64,000 nt of DNA from Edaphochlamys debaryana (taxonomy: Eukaryota > Chlorophyta > Chlorophyceae > Chlamydomonadales), in assembly GCA_016858145.1 (NCBI GenBank), contig JAEHOE010000136.1, positions 62,001-126,000 on the forward strand. Direction: 5' to 3'. Shown here piece after piece: positions 31,385-42,729 of the stretch (positions are counted from its first letter, which is position 1; every line of letters starts with the position of its first letter). Below the pieces are notes generated by a model. The model did not search any database. It had not been told where the DNA came from and saw only the letters and a program-made list of their open reading frames with translations. The position numbers and the translations under genes are program-made.

Positions 31385-34140
31385 ATGGCGTCCCCGCTCC
31401 ACTTGAGCAGCACGACGCTCAGCGACGTGCTCGGCTCCAACCTGAGTTACAGTGCTTACCAAGGCCTTGTGGATATCCTGCGCAGCGACGGAGGGCTTGC
31501 CAGCGCTCGCCTCGCGTTTCGCGCTCTCCGCGACGCAATCGACGCGAACGTGCCCGAGCTGCGCCTTCGCCTGGCAAGTCCAGGCCTCGCTAGCCTTTGT
31601 GATGGCGGCCGCTGGCTTCAGCGCTTCTCTTCCGTCCGCAAGCTGGTCCTTGAGCTGCCCGCTGTTGCGGATGGCATCGACACGAACCCCGCGCTCTGCC
31701 TCGCGCCGTTCCTCGGGGCCTCCCCGGAGTCCCTTCGCCGCATCCGGGAGCTCTCAGTCCCGCCGATCCCCCTTCCCGCGCACGTGCTGCTGTGGCTGCT
31801 ACTGAATCTACCGGAGCTGCAGAAGCTCGAGCTGCTTGGCCCGGCGCAGCCCGAGCATGTCCTGGCCTGGGGCGGCCTTCCCGCACTGCCCCGCCTCTCC
31901 ACGCTCGTGCTCGTCCACTGGAACTGGATCCTGTGCATGGACAGCCGCTTCGCACCATCGCTCAAGTCGCTCACGCTAGGAGGCGCCCAGCGCCGCCGGC
32001 AGCCCTGGCCCAGCCCAGCTGACGTGGCGGCCGCGGTGGCCCGGCTGGGCTGCCTTAAGGAGGTCCACCTGGGGGAGGGGTACCGCTTCACCGCGCCCCA
32101 CCTGCGGCTGGTCCTGGACGCCCTGCCGCCCACCGTACGGCAGTGCACCGTACAGCAGGTACGGCGTGGCACGGTCGTTTACAGCAAGCGCTCGTCCCGC
32201 CACGCTGGAGCGCACGTGTACAAGCTCGGCCGGCTGACTTCGCCAGCGGGGGCACGCTCCAGAACCGACAAACGCACCCACAAACCCCCTCTCCTCGGCT
32301 CCTCTCCCCGCAGGTGCTCCTCTTCATTGACGCGGAGGAGTCGGTCTCCGTGCGTTGTGACCTGGAGGGCGGCGCGCTGGTCTCCTTCTCGCTCACTAGC
32401 CCGCGGGGCTACGGTATGCAATCGGACGGCGTCGCCTCTTTCTTGGAGGAGGCCCTGCTCCCCTGCAACAAGCTGGGCCCACGGCTACCCCACCTCGCCC
32501 TGGGCCTCGCCCTTGTCGCCAACTTGCACCAGCAATTCAGCCCCGAGGCCGAGAGGTTCTTCGCGAGCTGCGACGAGGTGCGGTTGCGCTGCATCGAGGC
32601 CGCGGGCGGGCTGTCGGCCCAGCACATCGCCCGTGTGTACGGAGCTGTGCCCGATGAGCTGTGGTTCGACTTGGCGCGCGAAGAGATCGTGTGCCTGTGC
32701 CTGCGCCGCCCTGCCGACGGCAGCGGCGGTAGCAGCAGCGGCGGAGGTGTTGGTAGCAAGGGCGGCGGCAACAGCAGCAGCAGCGGCGGCAGCGGCGGCG
32801 GTGGCAGCGGCAGCGGCGGCGGCAGTGGCAGCGGCGGCGGCAGCGGCGGCGCTGGGAGCGGGGGCCTGGGACCCGGCGGCTTGGCTGCTGGTGCTGGCGC
32901 GGGCGGCGTTGCCCTCGGCGCCGCCAACAGCCCGGCCGAGGCCGAGGAGAGCCCGGTGAATGCAGGCTATGTGCTGCGAAGGATGGGCCAGTGGGTGAGT
33001 CGGCCGGGAAGAGTATAGAAGGAACAGCATTGCGGCCAGAGGCTCAGGCAAGAGGGCATGAGTGCCCCCTTCGCCTATCGATATGTAACGTAGTTGTTAC
33101 ACGGACAAGGGCATCAGCCGTGAGCTTCCGTACGTACGGGCCGTTGGTCAAAGGGACATGGGTAGGCCGACTCCTGCGTCCGGTCTGCACGACTCCGGTC
33201 CGCAGGTCGAGGCCTTCAGAACCCTCTGCCTGAACATCATCGCCCTTGCCGAAGCTGAGTTGGCGGCTAAGGCATGCGGCCAGGTGCGACGCCCCAACAG
33301 CGATTTCCGCCGCAACGCCCTGCAACACAGCACCACCGCTTACTACGTACCATGCGAACACAACCTCGCCTAGATACCTGACGCTTCCAAGCCTTGCTAG
33401 CAGTACTTGAGTCCTATTCCTCGTACGGCCCTGCTTGACACAGACGCTGGAGCACCCGGACATCAGCGCCAAGCTAGCGGCGGCGGAGGAGGCCTTGGCT
33501 CCCCTGGTGTGGGACCGCAAGCCCCGCGTCCGCACCTGGCCCTTTGCGCCCTGGCCGCGCCAGTGGGTGCCTTACCTTGCAGAGCTGGAAGATCACTTGA
33601 CGTGGGACGGGGCGGGCTTCGGCGGCGCTCCCTGCGTCAAGGCGTTCGCGACGGTTACCCTGATGCCGCCTCGCGTGCGTGCCGACTTTGCGATGGCCCA
33701 GGTGAGGTGGGGACTGCTAGGGGCAAAGGGGCGAGCTTGGGGGAGAGGGACGGAAGGGCAAGAGTTGAAGTATGCGCGTGCTGCCAGGCGCCTTAGCATC
33801 TGGGCCATGCCTGTGCGCATCGGAGGGGCCTGCCCTGCATCGACATGCCTCTATCTGTGGGTGGATCCCCTTGTCCAGGACCCAAGCGCTTACCCTGCCC
33901 TTCCGCCTCCCCTCCTTCTTCCCCTTCCCCTTCCCCTTCCCCTGCGCCTGCTCTGACTGCCCTCCCTCCCCGTCTACGCAGGTGCTCCAGGCGCTGTGGG
34001 ACGGGCGGGAGGCGGGGGCGCCCGGCCTTGACCGGGGCGAGCTGGTGCGGCTGGAGTGGCTGCTGGGGGTGCTGCAGGAAGTGAGGGTGGTGGTGGCGGG
34101 GATGGGGAACGAAGGCCTCTCGTTTGAGGTCGACGAGTAA
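31385..34140 (+). CDS. Paralogue 2 of the tandem pair, function unknown
   Basis: Exons 31385-32158, 32314-32994, 33206-33283, 33444-33701, 33982-34140; 649 residues. Intron positions and phases are the same as in paralogue 1. Exon 1 (774 bases in both) is almost identical; only a few residues differ (such as LKSLTLGG for LKLLTLGG, GCLKEVH for GGLEEVH). Exon 2 is clearly diverged though alignable and has a longer Gly/Ser run. Exons 3 and 4 are strongly diverged (exon 4: PLVWDRKPRVRTWPFAPWPR). Exon 5 is identical again for about 120 bases and then ends differently. The intact frame throughout the diverged exons suggests a working gene rather than a pseudogene. Confidence 0.72.
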
Positions 34141-37100
34141 CGAGGCATGGGGCTACCAGGCCCAGAGATGGGGGGATCCGGGGGACGCTCGTGTTGGAAG
34201 CTCCGGAAGCATTACAGATGTTTACAACTGCAGGCGACGTGGACGCAGGGGCAAAGGGACTTCGACCCAATGCGTTGCTGGGCCGGGTTGAGGAGGGCAA
34301 GGGCCTGCAGTTGGGTTCTTGTGTTGAGGAATGGGGACGCGCACGCGTTCTGGGGGCTAAGTCGTTGGCCCGGTGGTTGGGTCTGCGCATTTGAGTCTGG
34401 GGGTCGATGGTTTCGCGGTGGCGGCGCTTGCGAGGACGAGAGGAGCCACCTGATCGGCTGCGACGGGCACAGCCCGGCGCAATCCTGGCAGCTGGCGGCG
34501 GCGGGGCGACAGGTCGCCGCCGCTAGATGGAGCGGGACCCGACTGCATGCAAGCAGTGGAGCACTAGCAGGTGAGGTGGTGGGGCATTTGGGCTCTGGGT
34601 GCTGCAAGGGCTGCGGTGCCTGGCGCGCTCGGCATGCAGGTCCCAGAGGCGGTGCGATGGACGTCGGGACCCCGCACTGACGGCTTCATCCATGCGACCA
34701 TGCCCCGTACACAGGACACCATGCATGACTAAGCGGGCGGCGCTCAGCTCCTGCGCTGGGACCGGAGCAGGAAGACGGAGAGCCACTGCCGGAAGGACCG
34801 GCAGCCGCTATCTGCAGATGGCGCTTGATAAGCTGCTGTGAGGACGGGAGATGAAGGGCGAGAGGCCTACAACAGAGGGGCCCCGGTGCATGAACGCGTG
34901 GCTGGCGGCCGCGGGGCGAGCTCTGCTAGGACGGGATGGGGGGCTTGAGGGGATTCGATTTCAACAGCTAAGCATTGTTATACGCGTTGGGGCTGACGGG
35001 ATTTGGGGATTCAGTGATCCGGGGATTCGGTGAGGCACAGCAGGCGCTGACGGCCGGAGCGCCGGCGTCCGAGGCCTGAGGCGGTCGAGTCTCGCTGCCG
35101 TCGCTGGGCCGACCGCCTAGGCTGTCGGGGCAGCGGCTTGGTAGTTTTTATTTTGTTACATTCGGATGCACACGATGCAAGGGGGTGCAGAGGCGCGGGG
35201 TACCCTGACAACAAGGGCCCGTGTAGCAAGATCAAAGTAGTGGGTAGTGGGTACCGGTACTCCGGTGTGTGCACGGGGCTACAGGGCTTGGGTCAGGGGC
35301 CCGGGGAGAGGCAGACGAATCGATACAGTGGGGCCTTGGGGACACTGGGCGGCCTGCGAGACTGGAGAGGCGGGCTGGCGAGGAGGGCATGCACTGCTCA
35401 TCTCGACTGCCCGGCACGCCACGGCCGTGATCCCCTTGGAAGGCCTTCGAATGGCTAGTGTGCCAAAGCCCCCCACCCCCCGCTACCGCCCACGGCCCTC
35501 CCCAGCTTTCAGGTGCCCTCAGCACACGTGGGCCACCTCCACCCGCCACAGTCCGGCGACTTTCGCTTTGTGCATGTTTCCAACAGGGGTCGAGGCCAGG
35601 GCAGGGCAGTGGCTGTGGGCCTGTGGCGGAGGTCTGAGCGGCAACGGTCAGCTGAGCCCACCCCGGGACCGAGCAAGCGCCCGCCTGAGGCCACCTGAGG
35701 CGGGTCCCTACCTGGGCTGGGGAGGCCGCCTTTGACATCCACCTTTTCGAGCTCCCTCCCTTCCCTGCGCATCTCGCCTCAGGTGGGCCCCGGTCCCCGT
35801 GCGCCCGTGGGATCCGGGCACACGGGCCATGCAAGCGCCTGAAGGTCAGGTGCTTGACGCACCGATTTTGTGCGTACTTCCCTGCCTCGGCGTAACCCGC
35901 CCCCCGGAAGGCCCGCCTTGTAGCTTAGCCCCGGAGGGCGGAGCCCGGAGGGTGCTAAGCGGGGATCTGTACGGTAGGGATTAGCTGTCCCGGAGCGGCT
36001 AAGGCGCCGCTAGGCGCTCTCTCCCGGCATTCTGCCTACATAGAGAGAGCGCCCTTCTCGCTACCGCCGCGAGAACTCGCTCACTTTTCCCTCCCTTCTT
36101 GCACCGAGCCGCCGGCTCGATCCCGCCCGTTCGCAGTCTCGCGCTCTGGCCAAGACTTGGTGGCGGCGGCCGCCGGCGCTGGCCGCCGGCGCCGCCGCCC
36201 TTCGGCCGCGGGCCCTGGAGCTGGAGTCACTGGAGGCCGTCGCTGTGGCTCGGGGATTCGGGGGAGCAGGGGTTGGGGAGACGGCCGTAGGCCCCTCTCC
36301 GGGACGGCGCGGGGGGCCGTGTGTGCGTGCGAAGGCTCCGCGAGTTTTTTTGCGCTTGTCCGCGCCCTGTTCCCGTTTTTTCCCGCGGTGTTCGCCTTCG
36401 CACGCCTTTCTCGCTTCGGGAATCAGGGCGCTTGCGCTGGGGGTGGGTCTCTGGCGTCGCTGAGGTTTGGGGCTTCGGCGTTGGCGGTTCTTTCTCCTTG
36501 CTGGTGTGGGCGCCGGCGGGCCTCTTGCCGCTGGGCGCGTGGTCGTGCTGGTGCGGTTGCTGTTCGGTGCAGCGGGGCCCGCCTCTGGGGCGCCCACGGG
36601 GTTAGTTCTGCGCTCTTCTCAGGTGTAAGGTTGTCGTCAGCTGCTGCTCGCCGTCCAGTGCCTCGCCGGCTCTCAGCTCAGCTCATTACAGCGGAGGGAC
36701 AGCCCCTATAGTACAGATCTCCGGAAGGCCGGCAGGCGAGGGCAGGGGCTGGCCGGGGTCCACTCGCCCGGTCGCCAGCCACGAGCCACTGTTGCCATGC
36801 CTGCTCCCGCCCAAGGTCTCTGCTACGGAGGATCTGCTGGCCGGAGGGTGCAGCCACTCGTCGCCCCCCTGCTGCCAGCTGCTGCCGCCCCCTGGCCCCC
36901 AGCTCTCGCATCCTTCCCCACAGGTCCCCATGCGTTCCGCGAACGCCGTCCGCAGCCGCGTCTCCTATCAAGACAAGCGGCGGACCCCTCATATCGCTAC
37001 TGGCCTCCGTGTGCGTAAGCGAGCAGCACGTCGCAGCAGAGCGCGATCGGGATGGGTCGCGCGAGAATGCGAGATGCGCAAGGCCAAAACCAGCCGCTGG

Positions 37101-37170
37101 CCCCCTGCGCACGCTCGTGACCGACCACCCGCTCCACCAACTCATCAACCCTACGATAAAGCCCCTGCTC
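34141..37170. other. 3 kb without an assigned gene
   Basis: Starts with the duplicated 3' flank of paralogue 2. Beyond about 34440 no exon chain or family match was found on either strand. Features of note are a hairpin cluster at 35923-36075, palindromic GGC/GCC runs near 36160-36200, and a stretch at 36340-36420 with T runs (TTTTTTT, TTTTTT) unlike its surroundings. Open frames at 36061-36711 overlap antisense and are compositionally driven. The region may be an old transposable element or an untranslated transcript. Confidence 0.4.
35923..36075. repeat. cluster of four perfect hairpins
   Basis: In order: GCTTAGC (35923-35929) with GCTAAGC (35954-35960); AGCGGC (35994-35999) with GCCGCT (36006-36011); GGCGCTCTCTC (36013-36023) with GAGAGAGCGCC (36043-36053), an 11-bp stem; TTCTCGC (36055-36061) with GCGAGAA (36069-36075). 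The last three are almost contiguous. It could be a structured noncoding RNA, a palindromic mobile repeat, or DNA of organellar origin, since some chlamydomonadalean organelle genomes are rich in short palindromes. Confidence 0.65.
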
Positions 37171-38352
37171 ATGGCGCCCTACATCGCCGCCTTCAAGCTT
37201 TCTGACGGAGACATCTCGGTAGAACACCCCGGCGCGGAAAAGGCCTCAGATGTGAACCCCGGCCTTTTCCTGCGCATCGTTAACACCCGCAAGCGTGCGC
37301 GTGACTGGCGAGGTACGCTGCTCGGTGGGCAGGACAAAGATTCCCCCCGCTGACGGTCCCTGATATCGCTCCTGCGCTGCAGCGCTGAACCCGGCTGCAG
37401 TACCGGACGAGGAGCTCGCCAAGCTCATGAAGGATGAGCACCTGGCGGTCAGCGCCCTGGCCGGTGAGATGCGGCCTGTCGCGGACAGCTCTCGCGCTCA
37501 GCCCAATGTGCGCAGCCAGACGCTGCGGCTGGGTTTTACGTGTCGCATATCAGCTTCCTGGAGCGTAAGGGGTATAGCTCCTGTTGTGCGCATGCTACGC
37601 CCCACATGTGCACACGGACGGCATGGCGCATGCCCCCGCCCCCGCACAAGGGGCGTGCTGGCCTGCGCGCTCCGTGTGCGTGCAGGCCAGCCCGGTGCAC
37701 GCAGCCATAACCGCACGTGCTTTCAAGAGCACCATGACGTGTGTATAGCAACCGGACGCTGGTTGCCCTTCCACGCTTTGACTGTTTCCCGCTCCCCGTT
37801 GTCCCCACAGGCTCAGCATCCCCGGACGACCTCGCCGCCCGCCTCACCGCCAGCCTCACGGCGGTGGTGGACCCCAAGTTTGTGGACTTCAAGCAGGACG
37901 TGGATGCCAAGTTCGTAGACATCAATCAGTACGTGGACGCCAAGTTTGTGGACTTCAAGCAGGACGTGGATGCCAAGTTCGTAGACATCAAGCAGGACGT
38001 GGACGACAAGTTTGCGGACTTCAAGCAGTACCCGGACGACAAGTTTGCCGAGCACGAGGAGCTGCTCAGCGTCCGCCACGCGAACGTGTTTGCGCGGATC
38101 TACAACAGCAGGGTTCGGCACGATGGCAAGCTCAAGGCGATCAAGAAGGAGCGCCGCCCGAGCTCGCCCTCGCGGGCGGCCCTGGGGGCCGTGCCGCCGT
38201 CCAACATCCCCCTGGCCGCCCTGAACAACCTCAATGCTCTGACCGACGCCCAGATCGACGAGCTGGAGGAGTTCTACGAGGAGGAGTTTGCGGGGCAAGA
38301 TGTGGTAGCCCGCCAGGAGGCCCTCGGTGTCTTCCTAGGCGCGAATGTCTAA
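37171..38352 (+). CDS. Protein with six 11-residue repeats, probable coiled coil, unknown
   Basis: Exons 37171-37312, 37383-37463, 37811-38352; 254 residues, phases agree. The family was not recognised. The N-terminal ~75 residues (MAPYIAAFKLSDGDISVEHP, NPGLFLRIVNTRKRARDWR) look folded and charged. Residues encoded by 37867-38064 form six copies of an 11-residue unit, VDAKFVDFKQD and variants. The hydrophobic spacing suits a long amphipathic helix or right-handed coiled coil. A basic stretch (KAIKKERRPSSPSR) follows, then an acidic helical tail (LTDAQIDELEEFYEEEF). No signal peptide or membrane segment. It may be a structural or scaffold protein, or a domesticated coiled-coil protein of a retroelement. 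Confidence 0.65.
37867..38064 (+). repeat. 33-base coding tandem repeat, six units
   Basis: Units start at 37867, 37900, 37933, 37966, 37999 and 38032. Units 1-2 and 3-4 are also related as a 66-base pair, so growth went by doubling two units at once. The last two units are the most diverged (PDDKFAEHEEL is the sixth). Confidence 0.9.
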
Positions 38353-39799
38353 GGATAAGGCAGCAGCCGCTTCGCTATGTACCCTCGGCGGCTCCGTAGC
38401 GCCAGGGCGGAGCGATATCGTGCAATGGTGCTGTGCGCGTGCGGGCGGGTCCCTGCACGCACTCGGGGCCGCTGCTGGGACGTGTGCGGCAAAGAGGGGG
38501 CCGTGCAAACTGGACACTAGCTTCTTCGAAAGGGGCCAAACAATACAAATGGGTTCCCTGGAATGGGATACTGAAGTTTTGGCGCTAATTTTGTGAAACT
38601 GATGGCCAGCCGTGGGTGCTGGCTGCTGGGCGCTGTGCCCGGCGGTGCAGTGTGAGGCAGTGCGGCAGGCTCAGGTTGGGCCGAGGGTCCGCGGGCCCGT
38701 CCGCACAAGGGCAAATGATAGATGCTGGTTGGGTGCAGCGTCAGTACATTGGCGGGTGGCGAGGATAGGAACATGATAAAGGCAGCACGGTGCGTAGGCG
38801 GATGGCAGGACCGGTCCCAAGTGCGTGGTGCAACTCTCTCTCTGTTCTCTCAACGTGTGGGTGGTGGGCTGGGCCGGGTGGAGCAGGATGCGTCTGCATG
38901 AATGCGGCCACCAGCAGGAAGGGGAGCCTAGGCATGCTCCATGGTATCTCTTGGTACACTTGGTAAGATAGCAAATATGGCATTGAACCGGCTTGTGGGA
39001 TGGCTGATGCGGGTGCCAGGGTGGGCACCTGCGCACGCTGCTGTGTGTTAGAGCCCAGGGTATAAACCGAGACAAGTTACTGTATGGCTGGAGCGGGGTG
39101 GATTGCTGGAAGTGGGTCTTACCGCTGCCGGAGATGCGCAGGGGGGGCCGCTGAGGGCTTGATGTGGACGCTTGCGGGGCTGACGGCGGAGCGTGCAACT
39201 GGAGCACCGGCGTCCGGGGCGCAAGGTGGTCGAGTCACATGGCTTGGACCGAGAGGGGCTATAGGGGCAGAGGCTGGGTACTTCGGGAAGGCACGATGGC
39301 TACCTCTGGCATTGTCGGCTGGTGGAACAGACCCGGTGTACAATGCCTTACTTCGGAGCGTCAACGCGGCTCCGGGCTTTGGGGGTCCGCGGCTTCTGTG
39401 TATGTGAGACTCTCCAGCGTAATGTACCTGAGCCTGTTGGATACGGCCTGAAGCCCAACGCCCATGACGGCCAAGCGGCCACGGCAGTCCGGGGCTCACC
39501 AAGCGCTCTGGGTTCGCTTTTGCGGGGGAGAAAGGCACGCCGCGGGGGGCCTGCGAAGGCAGGAACCACTGCTCGTGTGGACTCTGGCGGCACGGTCGTG
39601 ATCCCCCTCGAGCCCTTCGACTCGAGCCATGTCGAGTATGCCACGCTCACGCAGATAACTGCGGCCAAACACACACAGGATGCTGCGCCTCGGCCCTCGC
39701 AGTAGGCTGCGGCCGGGCAGCGCAGGCGAGCGCGTTCGAACACGAGCATGCCCATTCTTCCGCGCGGGCGGACTGCTTAGCGGAACTTCAATAGCCGAC
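38353..39799. other. intergenic
   Basis: No supported exon. It contains the 3' flank of the repeat protein gene and the promoter of the DUF3445 gene. A TATAAA word occurs at 39061-39066, which is rather far from the next start. An in-frame ATG at 39680 could extend the next protein by 40 residues. Confidence 0.4.
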
Positions 39800-42729
39800 A
39801 TGCCCTTCAAACCCATGCCGCACGGGAAGCCGTATAAGCTGCTACTAGGGCTGCGAGAGCCCGAATCCCCGTGGCTTCATGAGGTCGAGGATGACGCGAC
39901 TTTCGTGGAGGAACTCGCGCAACGCGTCAAGCACCTGAAAGAGCGGCGCGAGGCGGTGCTGCAGCTGGTCGACGAGGTGCGGAGGGCCCATATCGGGAAG
40001 CGTTTCCCAACCACCAGCGCTCACCCGCCCGACCCGCCCGTCCCCCCGTCTTCCGACTCGCCCTCCACCCGGGTCCCCAGCCCCTCGCGTGGGAAGCCAG
40101 CCGCGAGCTGCTGGAGCAGCTCTTGGAGGATCTGCCCCGCTCTCACCCTCACCGATACAAGGTGGAGGGGGCGATGATCACCAACCTCGCCACGGGTAGG
40201 TGACTAGACCTCCGGGCCTGTCGCAGCTGCAAGAGAGTCAGGTACCGCCTTTGCTGGCCCTCGACCGGACGCGGCCACAAAGCTGCGCAGGCTCCGCTGT
40301 CCCCTTCAAACACAACTAACAACCGCTTTCGCGCAGGGGAGTCCTTCGACACCGCTGCGCCTGGGGTAGAGCCTCTCGAGGTGGTGGGCCGTCTCGTGCA
40401 GGTGTGTTGGGGCCTGCGGGAGCGGCATTGAGGGCGGGGGCCTGGCCTCTGTAAAGTTGTGTGGTTGGGGGTGATGAGGGAAATCACGCGCGGGGTGGCT
40501 TGGGGGGTAGCGGCATTGAGGGCGGGGGCCCTGGCCTGCGTGAATCGGTGTGTCGGGGGTGGGGGGTGGGGCCCGGGGGTGGGGGGTGGGGAGGAGGGGA
40601 AATAAACACGGGTTTGCTGACTTTGCTCATGGACGGTTTGCTCATCGATCTCTAATGCAAGAGGCAGGGCCCAGGGAGCTCACCGGACATGCCGCCCCGC
40701 CCCTCCTCGCCTGGCCCCCGCGCCCCCGACCTTCCACCCCGTGTGTTCACCCCAGGAGGACATCTGCATCCTGGCCGCGGGGGAGGGGGGCCACCAGCGG
40801 CTCCTGGGTGCGTGGGCCTGAGCGGGCCTGGGAGGGGCCGGCTGGGCCCGGTTACTCCCTTCTTAGTGAGGACCGCGACTGGGTTAGATGGCGCGGGACA
40901 CAGCATGGGCCGGATGGCTGCGGGCCTGGTAGATGGGCACGGCCGGGCCTCTCAACCCTCAGCCCAGCGTCGGTCCATGCCCCGGCGCCCGCCTCCCTTG
41001 CTCAGAACCCCACCCCCTGTGCACCCAGGTGGTGTGGTGTGCTTCCCCGCGCACTGGTCGGTCCTGGAGAAGCTGGGCAAGATCCTGCCCGACATCCACG
41101 ATCCCGTGCCGCGGTGGAGGTACGTACGCACGTACGGGGCCGTGCGCGCGCTGTGACACGTCAGCAACCGGCGGCGCAGACGCTATGTTGGATGCGGATC
41201 CCAGCCCACGGCCATAAGTTGTGCCGCCGTATGGATAAGCGCAAAAGCGTGTGTCTCGCGCCGCTTGTGCCCGTCCCGTACACACCTGCACCACGTTGCC
41301 CCCATGTCGCCAACCCCACGCCTCCCACGCTACCACCTCAACTGCCAGGAGCGACGCGGCGGGCCCCGCTCGCGCCTTTCTGTCGGCGCTGCGCCCCGAG
41401 CAGCCCTTCATCCGCTGGAACTGGACCCTCATGCCCACGGCGGAGCTGCATCTGTCCAAGTAAGCACGCAGGAGGCGGAAAAGAGTGGGGCTTGGCGGGC
41501 TAGCAGGCGTGCTAAGCTGTGAAGTGGCAAGGGTACCGAGATGAGAGGTGAACGAAAGTTGGGGGTGCGGAGAGGGCTGGGAGGTTTGCGGGAAGCTAGC
41601 GTGTCAGCGCACGCATGGCACCCTGCGCTCCCTCCCGCAGCTTCTACGAGCCCCCGCCCGCGCCCCACGCGGCTGCCCCCGAGGACGTCAGCGGCATCGA
41701 GCGCCTGCACCTGCGCCTGGAGCGGCAGTACTTCCACAGGTGGGGTGGGGCGGGGTGGGATGGGGCGGGGCGGGGGAGTAAGAAGAGTGCAGCGGCGGAA
41801 CGGTTAGGGGTAGAGGGGGTGAGGTGGGGGCCACAGGAGAGTGCAGCGGGGGCATGGGTCGGGTGCACCAGCGCGTAGAGGCGTGGGGGCGGAAATTGCA
41901 GAGGGGCTGTGCTTCCACAGGTGTAGGCGGGCGGACTGTTTCTCGGAGGTGAGCGGGGTGCAGGGGAGCCGTGATCCAGGACAGTGGTGGAGAAGCCGCG
42001 CTCGGCTGCTGACTGCTACCGGTGCCCGCAGGCTGCCCCGCAGCGGCTGCCTGGTCTTCACCATCCGCACATACCAGCGCCCGATCCGGGAGGTGGGGCC
42101 AAGGCGTGGGGCCGTGGGGGGCGGGCAGGGGCGTGGGGCGCGTCTGTGTCTGGCCGGTTGCACCTGGTCGCAATGTGCATGGCGTCCAGGAGTTGGGGGC
42201 AGGGCGTCGGGCCGTGGGGGGCGGGCGGGTGCGTCTTGCGAGTGCTGCACAACAGGGCTCATCCTACTGCAGCTGGTCGAAGCGAGGCAGCCGTGCAGGA
42301 CGTGTCCAATCCTGCCACACCGGCACCCGCTCCCCGCGAACCCGGTCCCAACCGCCGCCCGCAGGCTGTGGAGGGCCGGCCCACCATGGCCGCGGCGCTG
42401 GCGGGCGCCCTGCGGGACCTGCCGTACGCCCACCTGGAGGTACGGGTGCCCATGCGCCCCGTCCCTGATCCTTGCAGCTTCCGTACCAGCCCATGCCATA
42501 CCGCACGTGCTCGCATACAGAGCAACGTACTGAGCGCAGCCCCCCCTCCCTCTCCCCCTTCCGCTGCCCTCCCGCTGCCCTGCAGTACAAGGTGGGCCTC
42601 CAGCACCGGCTGCCGGCACTGCTGGAGCTCCTGGACGCAGCGGCGCAGGGGGAGGGGGGGCGGGAGGGGGAGGGGGGGCAGGAGGGGTCGGCAGGGGGCG
42701 TTGTGGCGGCGACGGCGACTAGCATGTGA
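39800..42729 (+). CDS. DUF3445 protein (heme-dependent oxidative N-demethylase-like)
   Basis: Exons 39800-39976, 40081-40195, 40337-40401, 40756-40807, 41029-41119, 41349-41459, 41641-41739, 42032-42092, 42365-42439, 42586-42729; 329 residues, all phases agree. The family marks are in the usual order: KPYKLLLGLREPE at the start, YKVEGAMITNLATGE (weak), GVVCFPAHWSVLEKLGK, IHDPVP, FIRWNWTLMPTAELH, HLRLERQYFHRLPRSGCLVF and TIRTYQRPI. Bacterial and fungal members are linked to heme-dependent oxidative N-demethylation of methylamines; the substrate here is unknown. An ATG at 39680 would add 40 Arg-rich residues that could serve as an organelle-targeting peptide. The C-terminus ends in a Gly/Glu-rich run. 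It is convergent with the gene at 43896. Confidence 0.82.

Larger units (their letters stand above)
27929..34435 (+). repeat. tandem segmental duplication carrying two paralogues
   Basis: Unit 1 (about 27929-31028) and unit 2 (about 31029-34435) each hold about 360 bases of upstream DNA, a five-exon gene and a related 3' flank. Start codons lie 3089 bases apart. GCGGGAGGACAAGAGCGGGA marks the left edge of both. Downstream, words such as GCAGGGGCAAAGGGAC and GGGGACGCGCACG recur after both genes, and unit 2 ends with a partial echo of the next left edge at about 34425-34435. Confidence 0.85.

Noticed and set aside
33435..33956. Separate gene inside paralogue 2
   Set aside because: It is exon 4 plus intron read-through; the splice sites at 33444 and 33701 match paralogue 1.
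28296..34140. Paralogue 2 as a pseudogene
   Set aside because: All five exons keep frame, phase and splice sites despite strong divergence.
35232..35834. 200-codon minus-strand frame
   Set aside because: No ATG start and only compositional Gly/Pro/Ser content.
36061..36711. Open frames on both strands near the hairpin cluster
   Set aside because: They overlap antisense, lack splice-site support and resemble nothing known.
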